DNA of 64,000 nt from SR-FBR-E99 sp963732365 (GCA_963732365.1 CAVSZC010000005.1:1798001-1862000), one strand, 5' to 3'. Positions 37,022 to 46,426 are shown, numbered from the stretch's first letter. Translations and numbers: made by a program. Notes: generated by a model from the sequence alone, not told the origin.

Positions 37022-38791
37022 TTATTGTTTAACGAAGGCTTTGACAAGAATTGCCTCACCTCCTGAAAGATTTGTTATCGTTACAGATCCGGCTGCGGCC
37101 GGAATAATAAATGTTTCTGCGTAGTTATACCGGTGAGAGACTCCGTTAAGTGCCTCCACCAAAATGGCATCACCTTCCACAAGACTCATAACCAGGCATT
37201 TGTTTTGGGTCCGGATATCAATTGAAGTTCTGAAACTGTATCTGTGTACGTCATAAAGATGGGTCTCATGGGTGGGAAGATGCCACAGCTGCCAGTCGCG
37301 GCCCTCCTTAAGAAGATATGGTTTTGAGATTAAATGATCCCCGACATAACTGCCCTTACGGTCGAAGTAAAGGTTTTCCATAGCCCTGTCGACATTCAGG
37401 TCGCGGGGTTTGCCGTTCAGATCCATCCTCAGCCAGTCGTACATCTTGAATGTAAAGATGTAGGGGGTGGAGCTTATCTCGAGAACGAGGTTATTCTTTC
37501 CTGAGCCGTGTACGGTGCCGTACGGTATCAGGAAGAGATCATGCCTCAACGCCTGGAACTTCTGGATAAACCTGTCAACATCAAGAGATTGCCGGGTCAG
37601 GGCGCTATCCTTCAAGGCACTGCGGTACTCATCAGGGTTTATGTCGTCCTGGAATCCAAGATAGACTACTGCATCATCTTTGGTATCGATTATATAATAA
37701 GTCTCCTCCTGGGTAAAATTCTCGCCGAAATGTTTTTTCGTGTATTCCGGTCGCGGATGACACTGTATCGAAAGATTACCACCTTCGAAGGTGTCGAGGA
37801 AGTCGAACCGTATGGGAAATTCAGTTCCGAAACGGGGGAAGGCGGCCCCCAGAACGGCTTCCCCCTCGAGGAACATCAGGCAGTCAAACGAAGCTTCGAG
37901 CATAATAGATGAGCTTTCGAGCAGCAGCCCGTTCTCCGGTGTTATCAACTCGAAAGACCATGCGTAGTTGGGTACTTCGCTGTTCAGTCCTTCAATACGG
38001 TCTTTGATCCATGTACCGCCCCATGGCCCGGGCTCAAACCATGGTCTGACCCGAAACATGTTACGGCTCATCTCTTTAATGGCGGTGCGGAAATTGTCTC
38101 CGTGTATCCATACCGGATCATCCATCCGCTGCCCGTCAACGAAAATACCGGTCTCAGGGAGAAGAGAATGCTTATGCCTGTTCAATATAGGCCAGTCAAC
38201 GAAATAGAAACGCTTGTACATCGCCTTCGGATCATCGGCAGTTGATAATCCCAGGTTACAAATCTTTTTCTCTCTTGCCCTGTACTGCAGTTCGTTCTTC
38301 GGCAGGTCAATGTAAATCAGCAGTCCCTGCCATCCGGCCAGGCTTGCTCCCGGCCCGATGATAATATTCAGGTCATAAGTCCCGTCAGGTGTGACAGCCA
38401 TCAGCTCCGGTATTCTTAAGAAATCCGGAAGGTTAAGGTCACACCTTCTGCCGAAGAGAGGATCATTACCGCCCGTATATGGGGCAGTCAAAACTTTTAT
38501 TTCATCTTCAGGCCTGAAGAATTCCGAAGTGCTGATCCATCTTACACTTGTGCCCGATCTGCTGAGTTCGTTGCCGATCATGCGGCGTACATGATCATAA
38601 TAAACGCCCGTATAACCATCTATGATCACCAGCCTGTGCTGTGCAATTTCGGCAGCGAGAGATTCAAATCCGGTGAAAATCTGATTTTCATTAATCCTGA
38701 AAGAGGGATAGATATCATATCCTTTACGGGCTTTACCGGTTTTCTTTAGCGGTATCGCGAACTGTCCTCCCTTTTCCTTTTTTCCGGTCAT
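37022..38791 (-). CDS. Mannose-6-phosphate isomerase-like protein fused to a degenerate P-loop-kinase-like N-domain
   Basis: 589 residues, much longer than a standard type I isomerase (about 320-400). The C-terminal part is ManA-like: GPWGGTW (255-261) and probable zinc ligands Gln343, His345, Glu362/363 and His428 (IPYGTVHGSG), then a cupin end domain. The N-terminal ~240 residues look like a nucleoside/uridine-kinase fold (LVIIDGY, IIIGPGASL, IYIDLPKNELQYRARE). The Walker A lysine loop is replaced by DGYTGVYYD (58-66), so it is probably not an active kinase. It lies 8 bases before the GH38 gene and links mannose to fructose-6-phosphate. Confidence 0.78.
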   Translation of the reverse strand: MTGKKEKGGQFAIPLKKTGKARKGYDIYPSFRINENQIFTGFESLAAEIAQHRLVIIDGYTGVYYDHVRRMIGNELSRSGTSVRWISTSEFFRPEDEIKVLTAPYTGGNDPLFGRRCDLNLPDFLRIPELMAVTPDGTYDLNIIIGPGASLAGWQGLLIYIDLPKNELQYRAREKKICNLGLSTADDPKAMYKRFYFVDWPILNRHKHSLLPETGIFVDGQRMDDPVWIHGDNFRTAIKEMSRNMFRVRPWFEPGPWGGTWIKDRIEGLNSEVPNYAWSFELITPENGLLLESSSIMLEASFDCLMFLEGEAVLGAAFPRFGTEFPIRFDFLDTFEGGNLSIQCHPRPEYTKKHFGENFTQEETYYIIDTKDDAVVYLGFQDDINPDEYRSALKDSALTRQSLDVDRFIQKFQALRHDLFLIPYGTVHGSGKNNLVLEISSTPYIFTFKMYDWLRMDLNGKPRDLNVDRAMENLYFDRKGSYVGDHLISKPYLLKEGRDWQLWHLPTHETHLYDVHRYSFRTSIDIRTQNKCLVMSLVEGDAILVEALNGVSHRYNYAETFIIPAAAGSVTITNLSGGEAILVKAFVKQ

Positions 38792-38812
38792 GCCTGTCTC
38801 TGAATGTTGACT

Positions 38813-40378
38813 TTAGTTTTCTGTCTCCTGTCTTATTAAATCAAGATCATGAAAATCAAAGCTGAAATCTGTGAGAGGGGAGATCTCCTCCATTTTAAAG
38901 CCTGCCGGCCTGCCGTTCCTGTCAAGGGAGAATACCGCAAATGCGTCAGCATCCAGGCTCCTGTCGTCCCATCTGACAATGAATGTATTGCCGGTATAGT
39001 AAATCATCTCTCCCCTCATTTTGGGTGACTTCACCGATCTGAAGCGCAACTTTCCCTCAACAGAGGATATCAGAATGTCGCCGAACCAGATGTCAGTGTA
39101 GGTGCCGGTAAAGAGGTCATGATTTATTGCCGGACCGCTTTTTTTCTGCTGTTCTGCAATCTTATTCCATATTTCACCGGTGATCTTTGCGGCCTCTGCC
39201 TGATTCTTCTGAACCTGGTCATGCTGTTCCTTCACCCTGTCTCTGCCTGTGATCCCCAGGTAACTGTCTTTTATGGTGTTAGTAATAGCTGTAAATGCTG
39301 CACCTTCCTGCTGGTTCGTGAAAACGATAATGCCGAGCTGCAGTTCAGGTATTATTGTTACCTGGGTCACTATGCCCATCAGTCCTCCCGTGTGAGAGGC
39401 CTGGAAGTATCCTTTTACGTCGCTCAGGAACCAGCCCAGTCCGTAACCGGAGAAGTGGGTGTTGTATGAAGATGTGCCTCTGACAGGAATTATTGTGTGC
39501 ATGGTCCACATCTCTCTGTGCCTGTCATCAGAGAACAGTTGTTGAGCAGGATCTTTGCCATACCGGCCGCCGTTGATCTGCGTAATGACCCATTTGCTCA
39601 TGTCAGTAACATTACTGTAGATGCCGCCGGCAGAATTATGCATTTTACCTTCCTGCTTGGGCACAACCTGAAGTTTGCCGTCAACAGTGACATGAGCGTC
39701 AATTATGTTTGACCGGTTTTTCAGCCTTACATACGATGCCGCAGACATATTCATCTCAAGTGGTTTCATGATCCTGGTCTCAACGAACTCCTCCCAGCTC
39801 ATACCGGTAATTCTGAAAACTACTTCACCGGCAACGACATATAACAGGTTGTCATAGTCATATTTGGTTCTGAATGATGATACCCTGGGCAGGTAACGCA
39901 GATTGTGAATAATCTCTTCCTTCGAAAATTTCGCTGAATCGGGCCATAGCATCAGGTCACCGGCTCCCAGGCCCATACCGCTGCGATGTGTCAGGAGGTC
40001 AGCAATGGTGAATTCTTCAGTGACATAGGGGTCGTATAGCCTGAATTCGGGTATGATGTCAGTCACTCTGCTGTCCCATTTCAGTTTCCCGTCATCAATA
40101 AGTATCGCCAGTGCTGCCGCTGTAAAGGCCTTCGAGTTTGATGCTATCGCAAAGAGAGTGTTCTCATCCATTCTCTCCATGGTGTTTATTGACCTGACAC
40201 CATATCCTTTTGCATGAATCAGTTTGCCGTCCTTTACAATTCCCACAGCAATCCCCGGCACATTGAAAGTTTCCATAGTCCTGGCAACGAGCCTGTCAAT
40301 TTCTGATGAGGTGACAGGTTGAGATAACAAGGCAACTGTCAGCAGCAACAGCAACGAAAATGAAATTACCCTTTTCAT
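38813..40378 (-). CDS. Exported serine hydrolase (beta-lactamase/PBP class C-like) with C-terminal DUF3471-like domain
   Basis: 521 residues; signal peptide 1-20 (LLSQ). The penicillin-recognising fold has all three motifs: Ser80-x-x-Lys83 (SNSK), Tyr175-Asp-Asn177, and HTGG near residue 335. The ~100-residue C-terminal extension (after about 415) resembles DUF3471. Such proteins act as esterases or peptidases more often than as true beta-lactamases. First gene of the long sugar-use run, 21 bases before the isomerase-like gene. Substrate unknown. Confidence 0.87.
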   Translation of the reverse strand: MKRVISFSLLLLLTVALLSQPVTSSEIDRLVARTMETFNVPGIAVGIVKDGKLIHAKGYGVRSINTMERMDENTLFAIASNSKAFTAAALAILIDDGKLKWDSRVTDIIPEFRLYDPYVTEEFTIADLLTHRSGMGLGAGDLMLWPDSAKFSKEEIIHNLRYLPRVSSFRTKYDYDNLLYVVAGEVVFRITGMSWEEFVETRIMKPLEMNMSAASYVRLKNRSNIIDAHVTVDGKLQVVPKQEGKMHNSAGGIYSNVTDMSKWVITQINGGRYGKDPAQQLFSDDRHREMWTMHTIIPVRGTSSYNTHFSGYGLGWFLSDVKGYFQASHTGGLMGIVTQVTIIPELQLGIIVFTNQQEGAAFTAITNTIKDSYLGITGRDRVKEQHDQVQKNQAEAAKITGEIWNKIAEQQKKSGPAINHDLFTGTYTDIWFGDILISSVEGKLRFRSVKSPKMRGEMIYYTGNTFIVRWDDRSLDADAFAVFSLDRNGRPAGFKMEEISPLTDFSFDFHDLDLIRQETEN

Positions 40379-40417
40379 TATTATCCGATATTAATTACAG
40401 TTTGATTAAGATCCTGT

Positions 40418-41293
40418 TTACTGTCTCCGGGGCTGACTCAGAACGGCTCTCTTTCTCAGATCATACCGGTCACCCTGTTTCAGCATGTAAAACAGGAATT
40501 CCTTTTCAGGCAGCTTCTTCAGGTCGCTTCCCTCGTGCGACCAGAATGATCCGTCATATATAAGCACATAGCTGGCCCCGATGACTTCAAGGGTATCTGC
40601 CCTGACTATGGCTGCAGTATTTTCGTCTATCCCTATCCCCAGCAATCCGGGCTTCTCCCTGAGTATCTCGTACATGTCAAACTGCCGGTTTCTTGCAAGT
40701 ACATGCTGATCAATTGCTATGTTGCTTACATAGCCAAAACCCTCCTGGTGGTCGCCCATCATGATCTGGTTATTTCTGGTATCTCCTCTTGCCAGGAATG
40801 ATCCCTGAATGGTGGCTCCGGCAGAAGTGCCTCCGATCACTCCGCCGCGGTCGAGCACCTTCCTGAACAGTGTCTCTGTGAGAGTACCCTTATATGCGTC
40901 GACCAGGTGCCACTGGCGTCCTCCGCCGAACCATACACCGTCAGCATTTTCAAGAGGTCTGGTGAATGAGACGCTGTTAGCAGAATCCCGGTTGTAAGTG
41001 TGAAACACAGTGACATTTTTTGCTCCCCGTGACCTCAGCATGTCACCTTCACTGTCTGCATAACTCTCAGCACCTGCGGCTGTCGGAACCAGCACGATGA
41101 GTGCTTCCGGACCTCCTGCAAGCTCAATGAATCTGTTTATAATTGTGTCAGACAACCTACCGCCGCCTACAATTACAAGGGTACCCGTGACCGGGCCGGT
41201 TGTAACACTACTGGAGGCCGGGTCCTGCGAATAGGTATATTTTACCGGCAGGAGGGAGAGGAGACAAACAGCAATGATTATTCTGATATTCAT
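40418..41293 (-). CDS. Secreted cyanophycinase-like S51 peptidase
   Basis: 291 residues; signal peptide 1-22 (TYSQD). S51-family features: IVGGG (41-45), the FGGGRQ loop (122-127) and nucleophile Ser157 in GGTSAGA. Cyanophycinases release Asp-Arg dipeptides from cyanophycin; other S51 members cleave Asp-containing dipeptides. Its ATG overlaps the ctaB stop by four bases, so it is translationally coupled to the tail of the oxidase operon, an unexpected partner. A 39-base gap separates it from the downstream serine hydrolase gene. Confidence 0.85.
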   Translation of the reverse strand: MNIRIIIAVCLLSLLPVKYTYSQDPASSSVTTGPVTGTLVIVGGGRLSDTIINRFIELAGGPEALIVLVPTAAGAESYADSEGDMLRSRGAKNVTVFHTYNRDSANSVSFTRPLENADGVWFGGGRQWHLVDAYKGTLTETLFRKVLDRGGVIGGTSAGATIQGSFLARGDTRNNQIMMGDHQEGFGYVSNIAIDQHVLARNRQFDMYEILREKPGLLGIGIDENTAAIVRADTLEVIGASYVLIYDGSFWSHEGSDLKKLPEKEFLFYMLKQGDRYDLRKRAVLSQPRRQ

Positions 41294-42156
41294 GATGTGG
41301 CAATTAAAATGAGCATTATAAGCAGGGTGAAGCTGTTCATCAGTATGAATGCACTCTTCAGCCCCTCATCCTGTCTGCCTTTGAAAATAATCCTGTAAAA
41401 GAAAATTATGAAGGTTACATTAAGCCCCAGCAGAACCAGTCCTGCCGGTGGTTTCAACGGCATAAACATACCTGTCAGGACCCACAGGAGAATGGATGAT
41501 GCGGTGACCCACAGAAACACAAGCCGCCCGATCTGTCTGTTGTCGATTGCACCGTAAATGGTTTTTATCCCGGCCTTCTGATATTCATGTCCGTACCTTA
41601 TCAGCAGTATCCAGAAGTGGGGTATCTGCCAGAGAAACATGAAGAGTGCAAAAAGCAGTATCACGGTGTCTGTCATCGCTCCACCGGCGGCGGTATATCC
41701 GATGAAAGGGGGTATTGCCCCCACTACAGCTCCGGGGACAATGGCAAGGGTTGTTATTTTCTTTAATCCGGTATAGACTGCATTATAGAGTATCACATTG
41801 AAAAGGCCAAGCATCAGTGGTAACAGTCCGGTGAATGAGAGCATCAGTGAGCCAGCTGCCAGAAGAGCCCCTGAGATCATCAGGGCTGTCAGTGAATTCA
41901 TCTTTCCGGCCGGTAACGGACGGCCCATTGTCCTCTCCATCAGGGCGTCGCTCTTACGCTCTGTATATTGATTCAGTGCTGCAGCGCCTGCTGCCAGAAG
42001 AAACACGCCTCCGGCCACAAGGGAAAGGTCACCGCCGGCCTTTCCGCTGAAGAGGAAATAGCCTGTGACGGAAGAGAAGGCAACAGCCAGCGAGAGCTTC
42101 CATTTTATAAGCTCTGCAATGGTGCCTGGGCCATCTCTTCTATAGGTTTTCCCCAT
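41290..42156 (-). CDS. ctaB: Protohaem IX farnesyltransferase (haem O synthase)
   Basis: Inner-membrane UbiA-family prenyltransferase making haem O for the oxidase. 288 residues with about 9 helices. The prenyl-diphosphate motif is Asn62, Glu66, Asp70, then MERTMGRP (73-80); the first aspartate of the usual pattern is Glu66 here. It overlaps coxB by 17 bases. No haem A synthase (ctaA) is in the window, so that step must be encoded elsewhere if haem A is used. Confidence 0.93.
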   Translation of the reverse strand: MGKTYRRDGPGTIAELIKWKLSLAVAFSSVTGYFLFSGKAGGDLSLVAGGVFLLAAGAAALNQYTERKSDALMERTMGRPLPAGKMNSLTALMISGALLAAGSLMLSFTGLLPLMLGLFNVILYNAVYTGLKKITTLAIVPGAVVGAIPPFIGYTAAGGAMTDTVILLFALFMFLWQIPHFWILLIRYGHEYQKAGIKTIYGAIDNRQIGRLVFLWVTASSILLWVLTGMFMPLKPPAGLVLLGLNVTFIIFFYRIIFKGRQDEGLKSAFILMNSFTLLIMLILIATS

Positions 42157-43069
42157 TAAGTGTCCTCAGATATTCAGTAATAATGTTTATATCACTCTCC
42201 GTGAGCAGGCCCCTGTATGACTGCATGAGCCCTTTGGAGTAACCCTCGGCGATCTCTTCATCAGGGCTGTATATAGAGTTGATGATGTAGGCTTCGTCTG
42301 CTGTGACAGTTTTTTGGGTATTGCCTGAAGTTACGTTTATCTGGCTTCCGTAGAAACCCTTAAACGAGGGGCCGACAAGTTTGGTGCCGTCGAGGGAGTG
42401 ACAGGCTAGGCACCCTGTTCCTCTCAGGAGAACGAGACCCTGAGGATCGGGAATGAAAGATGCGGTTTTAAGCTCCTCAAGCCATTTGTCAAATTCCTCC
42501 TGTTCAACTATTCTTGTTTTTGCAATCATTGCTGAATGGAGGAGGCCGCAATACTCCGTGCAGAGTATTTCATAATCACCGATATAGTTAGGGGTGAACC
42601 ATAGCCAGTTATCATAGCCCGGTATGACATCCTCCTTTACCCTGAATGCCGGTATGAAGAGGCTGTGATTTATATCTTCAGAGACAAGGTCAAGCTTCAC
42701 AGGTTTGTTGATGGGCAACACAAGCTCCTTTGATCTCATGCTGTCCTGGTAAACAAACTCCCATTCCCACATCCGTCCTATTGCCGTCACCTTCATTGCA
42801 TCAGGGGGCACCCTGCGCATGGGTGCAAAGCCCTTCCATCCGATCCAGAACATGAATATTACCAGAATAGTCGGTACCACAGTCCAGATCACTTCCAGCT
42901 TATTGCTTCCGGAAAATTGCATCGGTGCCTTCCCCTTTTTTCTGGAAAAATGGATGACTGTCCAGATCATGAAGGCTGAGATGCCGATGATAAAGATGAA
43001 GGCTATGATAAAAATAAACAGGAATGCCTTGTCTACTCCTTCTGCAAGATTTGATGCCCCTGTAAACAT
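42140..43069 (-). CDS. coxB: Cytochrome c oxidase subunit II with fused cytochrome c domain (caa3 type)
   Basis: 309 residues: two N-terminal membrane helices (about 14-38 and 58-77), then a periplasmic cupredoxin domain with complete CuA ligands His135, Cys170, Glu172, Cys174, His178 and Met181. A C-terminal monohaem cytochrome c domain follows, with Cys220-x-x-Cys223-His224. Fusion of haem c to subunit II defines the caa3 type. It accepts electrons from a cytochrome c, here probably the operon's own membrane-anchored cytochrome. Confidence 0.96.
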   Translation of the reverse strand: MFTGASNLAEGVDKAFLFIFIIAFIFIIGISAFMIWTVIHFSRKKGKAPMQFSGSNKLEVIWTVVPTILVIFMFWIGWKGFAPMRRVPPDAMKVTAIGRMWEWEFVYQDSMRSKELVLPINKPVKLDLVSEDINHSLFIPAFRVKEDVIPGYDNWLWFTPNYIGDYEILCTEYCGLLHSAMIAKTRIVEQEEFDKWLEELKTASFIPDPQGLVLLRGTGCLACHSLDGTKLVGPSFKGFYGSQINVTSGNTQKTVTADEAYIINSIYSPDEEIAEGYSKGLMQSYRGLLTESDINIITEYLRTLNGENL

Positions 43070-43081
43070 AATTGTCTGTTT

Positions 43082-43366
43082 TTATCTGAAATAATAATCT
43101 ACGAAAGTCAGTATAATCACAAGTGCGAACATAACAAAGACGCCTGTCACCAGAAGTCTGAGAAAGAGGTTTTCAAACTTCAGGTGCATGAAATTGATAA
43201 GCACAGTTGCCACCTTGACACATGCGATGATCAGAGCTACTGCCACCGTAAATGCCCCAAAGTGAAACCCCGTGATCCACACTGAGAATGCGGTAAGGAA
43301 CAGGAGCACGGCAAGGACAATTGCCAGTGATGAATAGCTTGAAATATGTTTATCCTCGTGTTTCAT
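43082..43366 (-). CDS. Cytochrome c oxidase subunit IV (prokaryotic)
   Basis: 94-residue protein with three membrane helices (about 12-33, 38-58, 72-92), the size and layout of the small fourth subunit of bacterial caa3/bo3 oxidases. It lies between subunits III and II, its usual place. Its role is structural; few residues are diagnostic, so the call rests partly on context. Confidence 0.85.
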   Translation of the reverse strand: MKHEDKHISSYSSLAIVLAVLLFLTAFSVWITGFHFGAFTVAVALIIACVKVATVLINFMHLKFENLFLRLLVTGVFVMFALVIILTFVDYYFR

Positions 43367-43372
43367 GGCGTT

Positions 43373-43987
43373 TCAGGTTATTAGGTATAAGAGCGGGAAG
43401 AGGAAGATCCAGATCAGGTCAACAAGATGCCAGTAGAGAGCGCTGTTCTCAAGCATCAGATAACGATTGCTGTTGACTGACCCTGATTTTATCCTGACGA
43501 CGTTAATTGAGAGCAGAACCATGCCGACAAGTACATGAAGGGCATGCAGGCCGGTCATCATATAGTACAGTCCGAAAAACAATAGCTCGCCGTGGCTCAT
43601 GTTTTTAAGAACCTCTGACCCGGGATAGATTCCGTACTCGAACTTATGTGTCCATTCGAAATACTTGTTTACCATAAAGAGTGCCGCCAGAAGTATTGTA
43701 ACAAGGACAAGGAACATTGCCAGTTTACGGTCACCCTTCTGAATCGCTGTCAGCGACATGGCTACCGTCATACTGCTCACAAGCAGGAAGACGGTGTTCA
43801 TGGTTCCTATAAATGCATTCAGCTCCCCGGCTGCGATATGGAACTCTGCGGAATACTTCGCCCTGAAAACCGCATATACAAGAAACAAACCACCGAAAAG
43901 AAATAATTCGGTGAAAAGGAAGATCCACATCCCCAGCTTTCCGGTTTCGCTGTCAATATGCTCTGCGTGTGTGTTGTGAACCGACAT
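43373..43987 (-). CDS. Cytochrome c oxidase subunit III
   Basis: 204 residues with five membrane helices, the short form of subunit III. Family segments: GMWIFLFTELFLFGGLF near the N-terminus, GLHALHVLVG in helix 4, and ALYWHLVDLIWIFLFPLLYL at the end. Not redox active; stabilises the complex. It follows subunit I by 11 bases and precedes subunit IV by 6. Confidence 0.95.
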   Translation of the reverse strand: MSVHNTHAEHIDSETGKLGMWIFLFTELFLFGGLFLVYAVFRAKYSAEFHIAAGELNAFIGTMNTVFLLVSSMTVAMSLTAIQKGDRKLAMFLVLVTILLAALFMVNKYFEWTHKFEYGIYPGSEVLKNMSHGELLFFGLYYMMTGLHALHVLVGMVLLSINVVRIKSGSVNSNRYLMLENSALYWHLVDLIWIFLFPLLYLIT

Positions 43988-43998
43988 ATACCAGGATT

Positions 43999-45624
43999 CT
44001 ATTTATTGTCTGAATTATTCCCAAACAGGTACGGTTTCGACGTTATCACGGGTATATCGTCGAAATTCTCATGAGGCGGGGGTGAGGGTACTTTCCACTC
44101 AAGGGTAACACCTTTCCATGGATTGGCAGGAGCGACCTCTCCTTTTCTGGCACCTCTGATGAGGTTGTAAACCATCAGCAGAAGCCCGGCGATAAGGATA
44201 AACGCTCCTACTGTTGACAGCACGTGTCCGCTCTGGAACTGAGGCAGATAGTCGTATGACCGCCTTGGCATCCCCTGGAGTCCGACAATGAACAGCGGGA
44301 AGTAGAGGAGGTTGAAGCCGGCAAAGTTTAATCCCCATGCAATGTTTGCCACCCTGAAGTTGTACATCCTGCCGAACATTTTCGGTGCCCAGTAGTGTAT
44401 GGCCGCAAAGAAAGCAAAGCCCATTCCGCCGAAGATTATATAGTGGAAGTGAGCCACGACGAAGGCGGTATCATGAGTATGGACGTTGGTTGCCAGAGAA
44501 CCCAGTACAAGCCCTGTAAAACCTCCTATCATGAACAGGAAAATGAATGATATCGCGTAGAGCAGGGGAGGCTTAAGATCTATTGACCCTCCATACATAG
44601 TTGATATCCAGTTGAATACCTTAATAGCGCTTGGCACTGCCACGATGAACGTAAGGAATGAGAAGAACCATCTGGCGTTATAGCTCATTCCAGAGGTGAA
44701 CATGTGATGTCCCCAGACAAAATATCCGACGAAGGCAATTGCCAGGCTTGAGAGAACTATTGCTCCGTATCCGAAGACAGGTTTCTGGCTGAAGGTTGGA
44801 AATATCTCGGTCACTATGCCCATGGCCGGCAAGATCATGATATAAACGGCGGGGTGGGAGTAGATCCAGAACAGATGCTGGAACAGTACAGGGTCACCGC
44901 CCAGTGCCGGATCGAAGAAGCCGATGTTCAGAACCCTTTCAGCTATTACCATCAGGAGTGTTATCCCGACGATAGGGGTAGCAAGCACCTGTATCCACGC
45001 TGTGGCATATAATGCCCAGGGGAAGAGAGGCATCCTCATCCATCCCATTCCGGGAGCCCTCATCCTGTGTATGGTTACTATAAAATTCAATCCTGTCAGG
45101 ATCGAAGAGAATCCGAGTATGAATGCTGCCGTAAGTGCATAAATGACATTTGTTGAAGACTCAACGCTGTAGGGGACATAGAAGGTCCATCCCGTATCAG
45201 GAGCACCTCCGCCAATGAATTGGGAAAGGACACCAAGTATAGCCCCGATCATGTAAAGATACCAGGAGAAGAGGTTTAGTTTCGGGAAGGCTACATCCCT
45301 GGCCCCGATGAGTATCGGCAGGAAAAAGTTGCCGAAGACGGCAGCCAGGCCAGGGATAACAATCACAAAAATCATTATTATCCCATGTATGGTGAACAGC
45401 CCGTTATATGTCTGAGGCTCCATGATTGTTCTGCCCGGAGCAATAAGCTCAATGCGCATAAGGAGGCCAAGAAAGGCGGCCACAAAGAAGAAGACTATTA
45501 TGGCATAGAGGTACAGCAGTCCGATCCTCTTGTGGTCAGTGGAGAGGAGCCACGACCATATTCCCTTGTGCTTACCCTGATAATCAAGATAACTCACCTG
45601 TGTTTCACTACCCGATATACTCAT
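43999..45624 (-). CDS. Cytochrome c oxidase subunit I, A2-type
   Basis: 541 residues and 12 helices; catalytic subunit reducing O2 and pumping protons. Ligands: His80 and His394 (low-spin haem), His392 (haem a3), and His257, His306, His307 (CuB), with cross-linked Tyr261. The helix VI motif reads YSHPAVY (255-261) in place of the HPEVY glutamate motif, which places it in the A2 haem-copper group, like the caa3 enzymes of Rhodothermus and Thermus. Cotranscribed with the other subunits and SCO1. Confidence 0.97.
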   Translation of the reverse strand: MSISGSETQVSYLDYQGKHKGIWSWLLSTDHKRIGLLYLYAIIVFFFVAAFLGLLMRIELIAPGRTIMEPQTYNGLFTIHGIIMIFVIVIPGLAAVFGNFFLPILIGARDVAFPKLNLFSWYLYMIGAILGVLSQFIGGGAPDTGWTFYVPYSVESSTNVIYALTAAFILGFSSILTGLNFIVTIHRMRAPGMGWMRMPLFPWALYATAWIQVLATPIVGITLLMVIAERVLNIGFFDPALGGDPVLFQHLFWIYSHPAVYIMILPAMGIVTEIFPTFSQKPVFGYGAIVLSSLAIAFVGYFVWGHHMFTSGMSYNARWFFSFLTFIVAVPSAIKVFNWISTMYGGSIDLKPPLLYAISFIFLFMIGGFTGLVLGSLATNVHTHDTAFVVAHFHYIIFGGMGFAFFAAIHYWAPKMFGRMYNFRVANIAWGLNFAGFNLLYFPLFIVGLQGMPRRSYDYLPQFQSGHVLSTVGAFILIAGLLLMVYNLIRGARKGEVAPANPWKGVTLEWKVPSPPPHENFDDIPVITSKPYLFGNNSDNK

Positions 45625-45639
45625 ATGTATGACTGTTTT

Positions 45640-46416
45640 TTATTTTTTTCTCCGCCTGACAAGCAATATGATCATTATTACAATAATGAAGAAGATTGTT
45701 ATGACACCAACAATCCTGGTCACCTGCAGAGTGTAGGTCTTGCTGGCAGGGTTGTATGCGAAGCAATATTCCAGAATCCGGTTTGATGTCGGTCTGGCAA
45801 TGCCTTTCTGCGCTTCAACAATCGCCATTTTAACGTCAAACGGGAGGTATGTAAGACCATACAGGTACCTGGTGATTTTGCCGGCCGGGCTGACAACCAT
45901 AATAACAGAAGGGTGTGCAAAATCAAGTCCCTGTGGCTGATACTTGTACCCCGCGGCCGTTGTGATGGCACTGATATTTTCCTGTATACCGGTAAGATAG
46001 ATCCAGTCCTTCTGATGCTCCTTGCTTATGCGCTGAACGAAGTTGACTTTCTTCTCCTTTGCCTTTTCAGGTGTGTCGCTGGTATTGAAGCTTATTGTGA
46101 TGACCTGGTAGTCGGTCCCGAGACTCATGTCCATCTTGCTTACGACATCGGCAATGCCATCCATGAGAGGGCTGCAGAGGTTCGGACAGTCAAAATAAAC
46201 AAATGACATTATTGTTGGCTTGTCAATAAGCTGCCTGAGTGTTACCTGTTCACTGTTCTCATTGAAGAACCAGAGGTCAAGGGGGATTGTGTCACTCAGA
46301 TGTTCAACAACGCCTATCTCTACTTCCTTTTGCTGGTACCCGGCTGTTTTGAGCTCCTGACCGGAAAGGAGGGGCAGGGTACCAATAAGCATTAATAAAG
46401 TAATCAAGTGTCTCAT
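45640..46416 (-). CDS. SCO1/SenC copper chaperone for the oxidase
   Basis: 258 residues from the start MRHLITLLML; the signal peptide ends at LLSGQ. The thioredoxin-like domain has the copper ligands Cys77-x3-Cys81 (CPNLC) and His168 in LDFAHPS. Unusually there is also a C-terminal membrane helix (about 228-252) followed by RRRKK, which would tether it to the inner membrane. It delivers Cu to CuA of subunit II. The longer frame to 46467 would overlap the DoxX-like gene and is rejected. Confidence 0.92.
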   Translation of the reverse strand: MRHLITLLMLIGTLPLLSGQELKTAGYQQKEVEIGVVEHLSDTIPLDLWFFNENSEQVTLRQLIDKPTIMSFVYFDCPNLCSPLMDGIADVVSKMDMSLGTDYQVITISFNTSDTPEKAKEKKVNFVQRISKEHQKDWIYLTGIQENISAITTAAGYKYQPQGLDFAHPSVIMVVSPAGKITRYLYGLTYLPFDVKMAIVEAQKGIARPTSNRILEYCFAYNPASKTYTLQVTRIVGVITIFFIIVIMIILLVRRRKK

Positions 46417-46426
46417 ATTGATGTTA

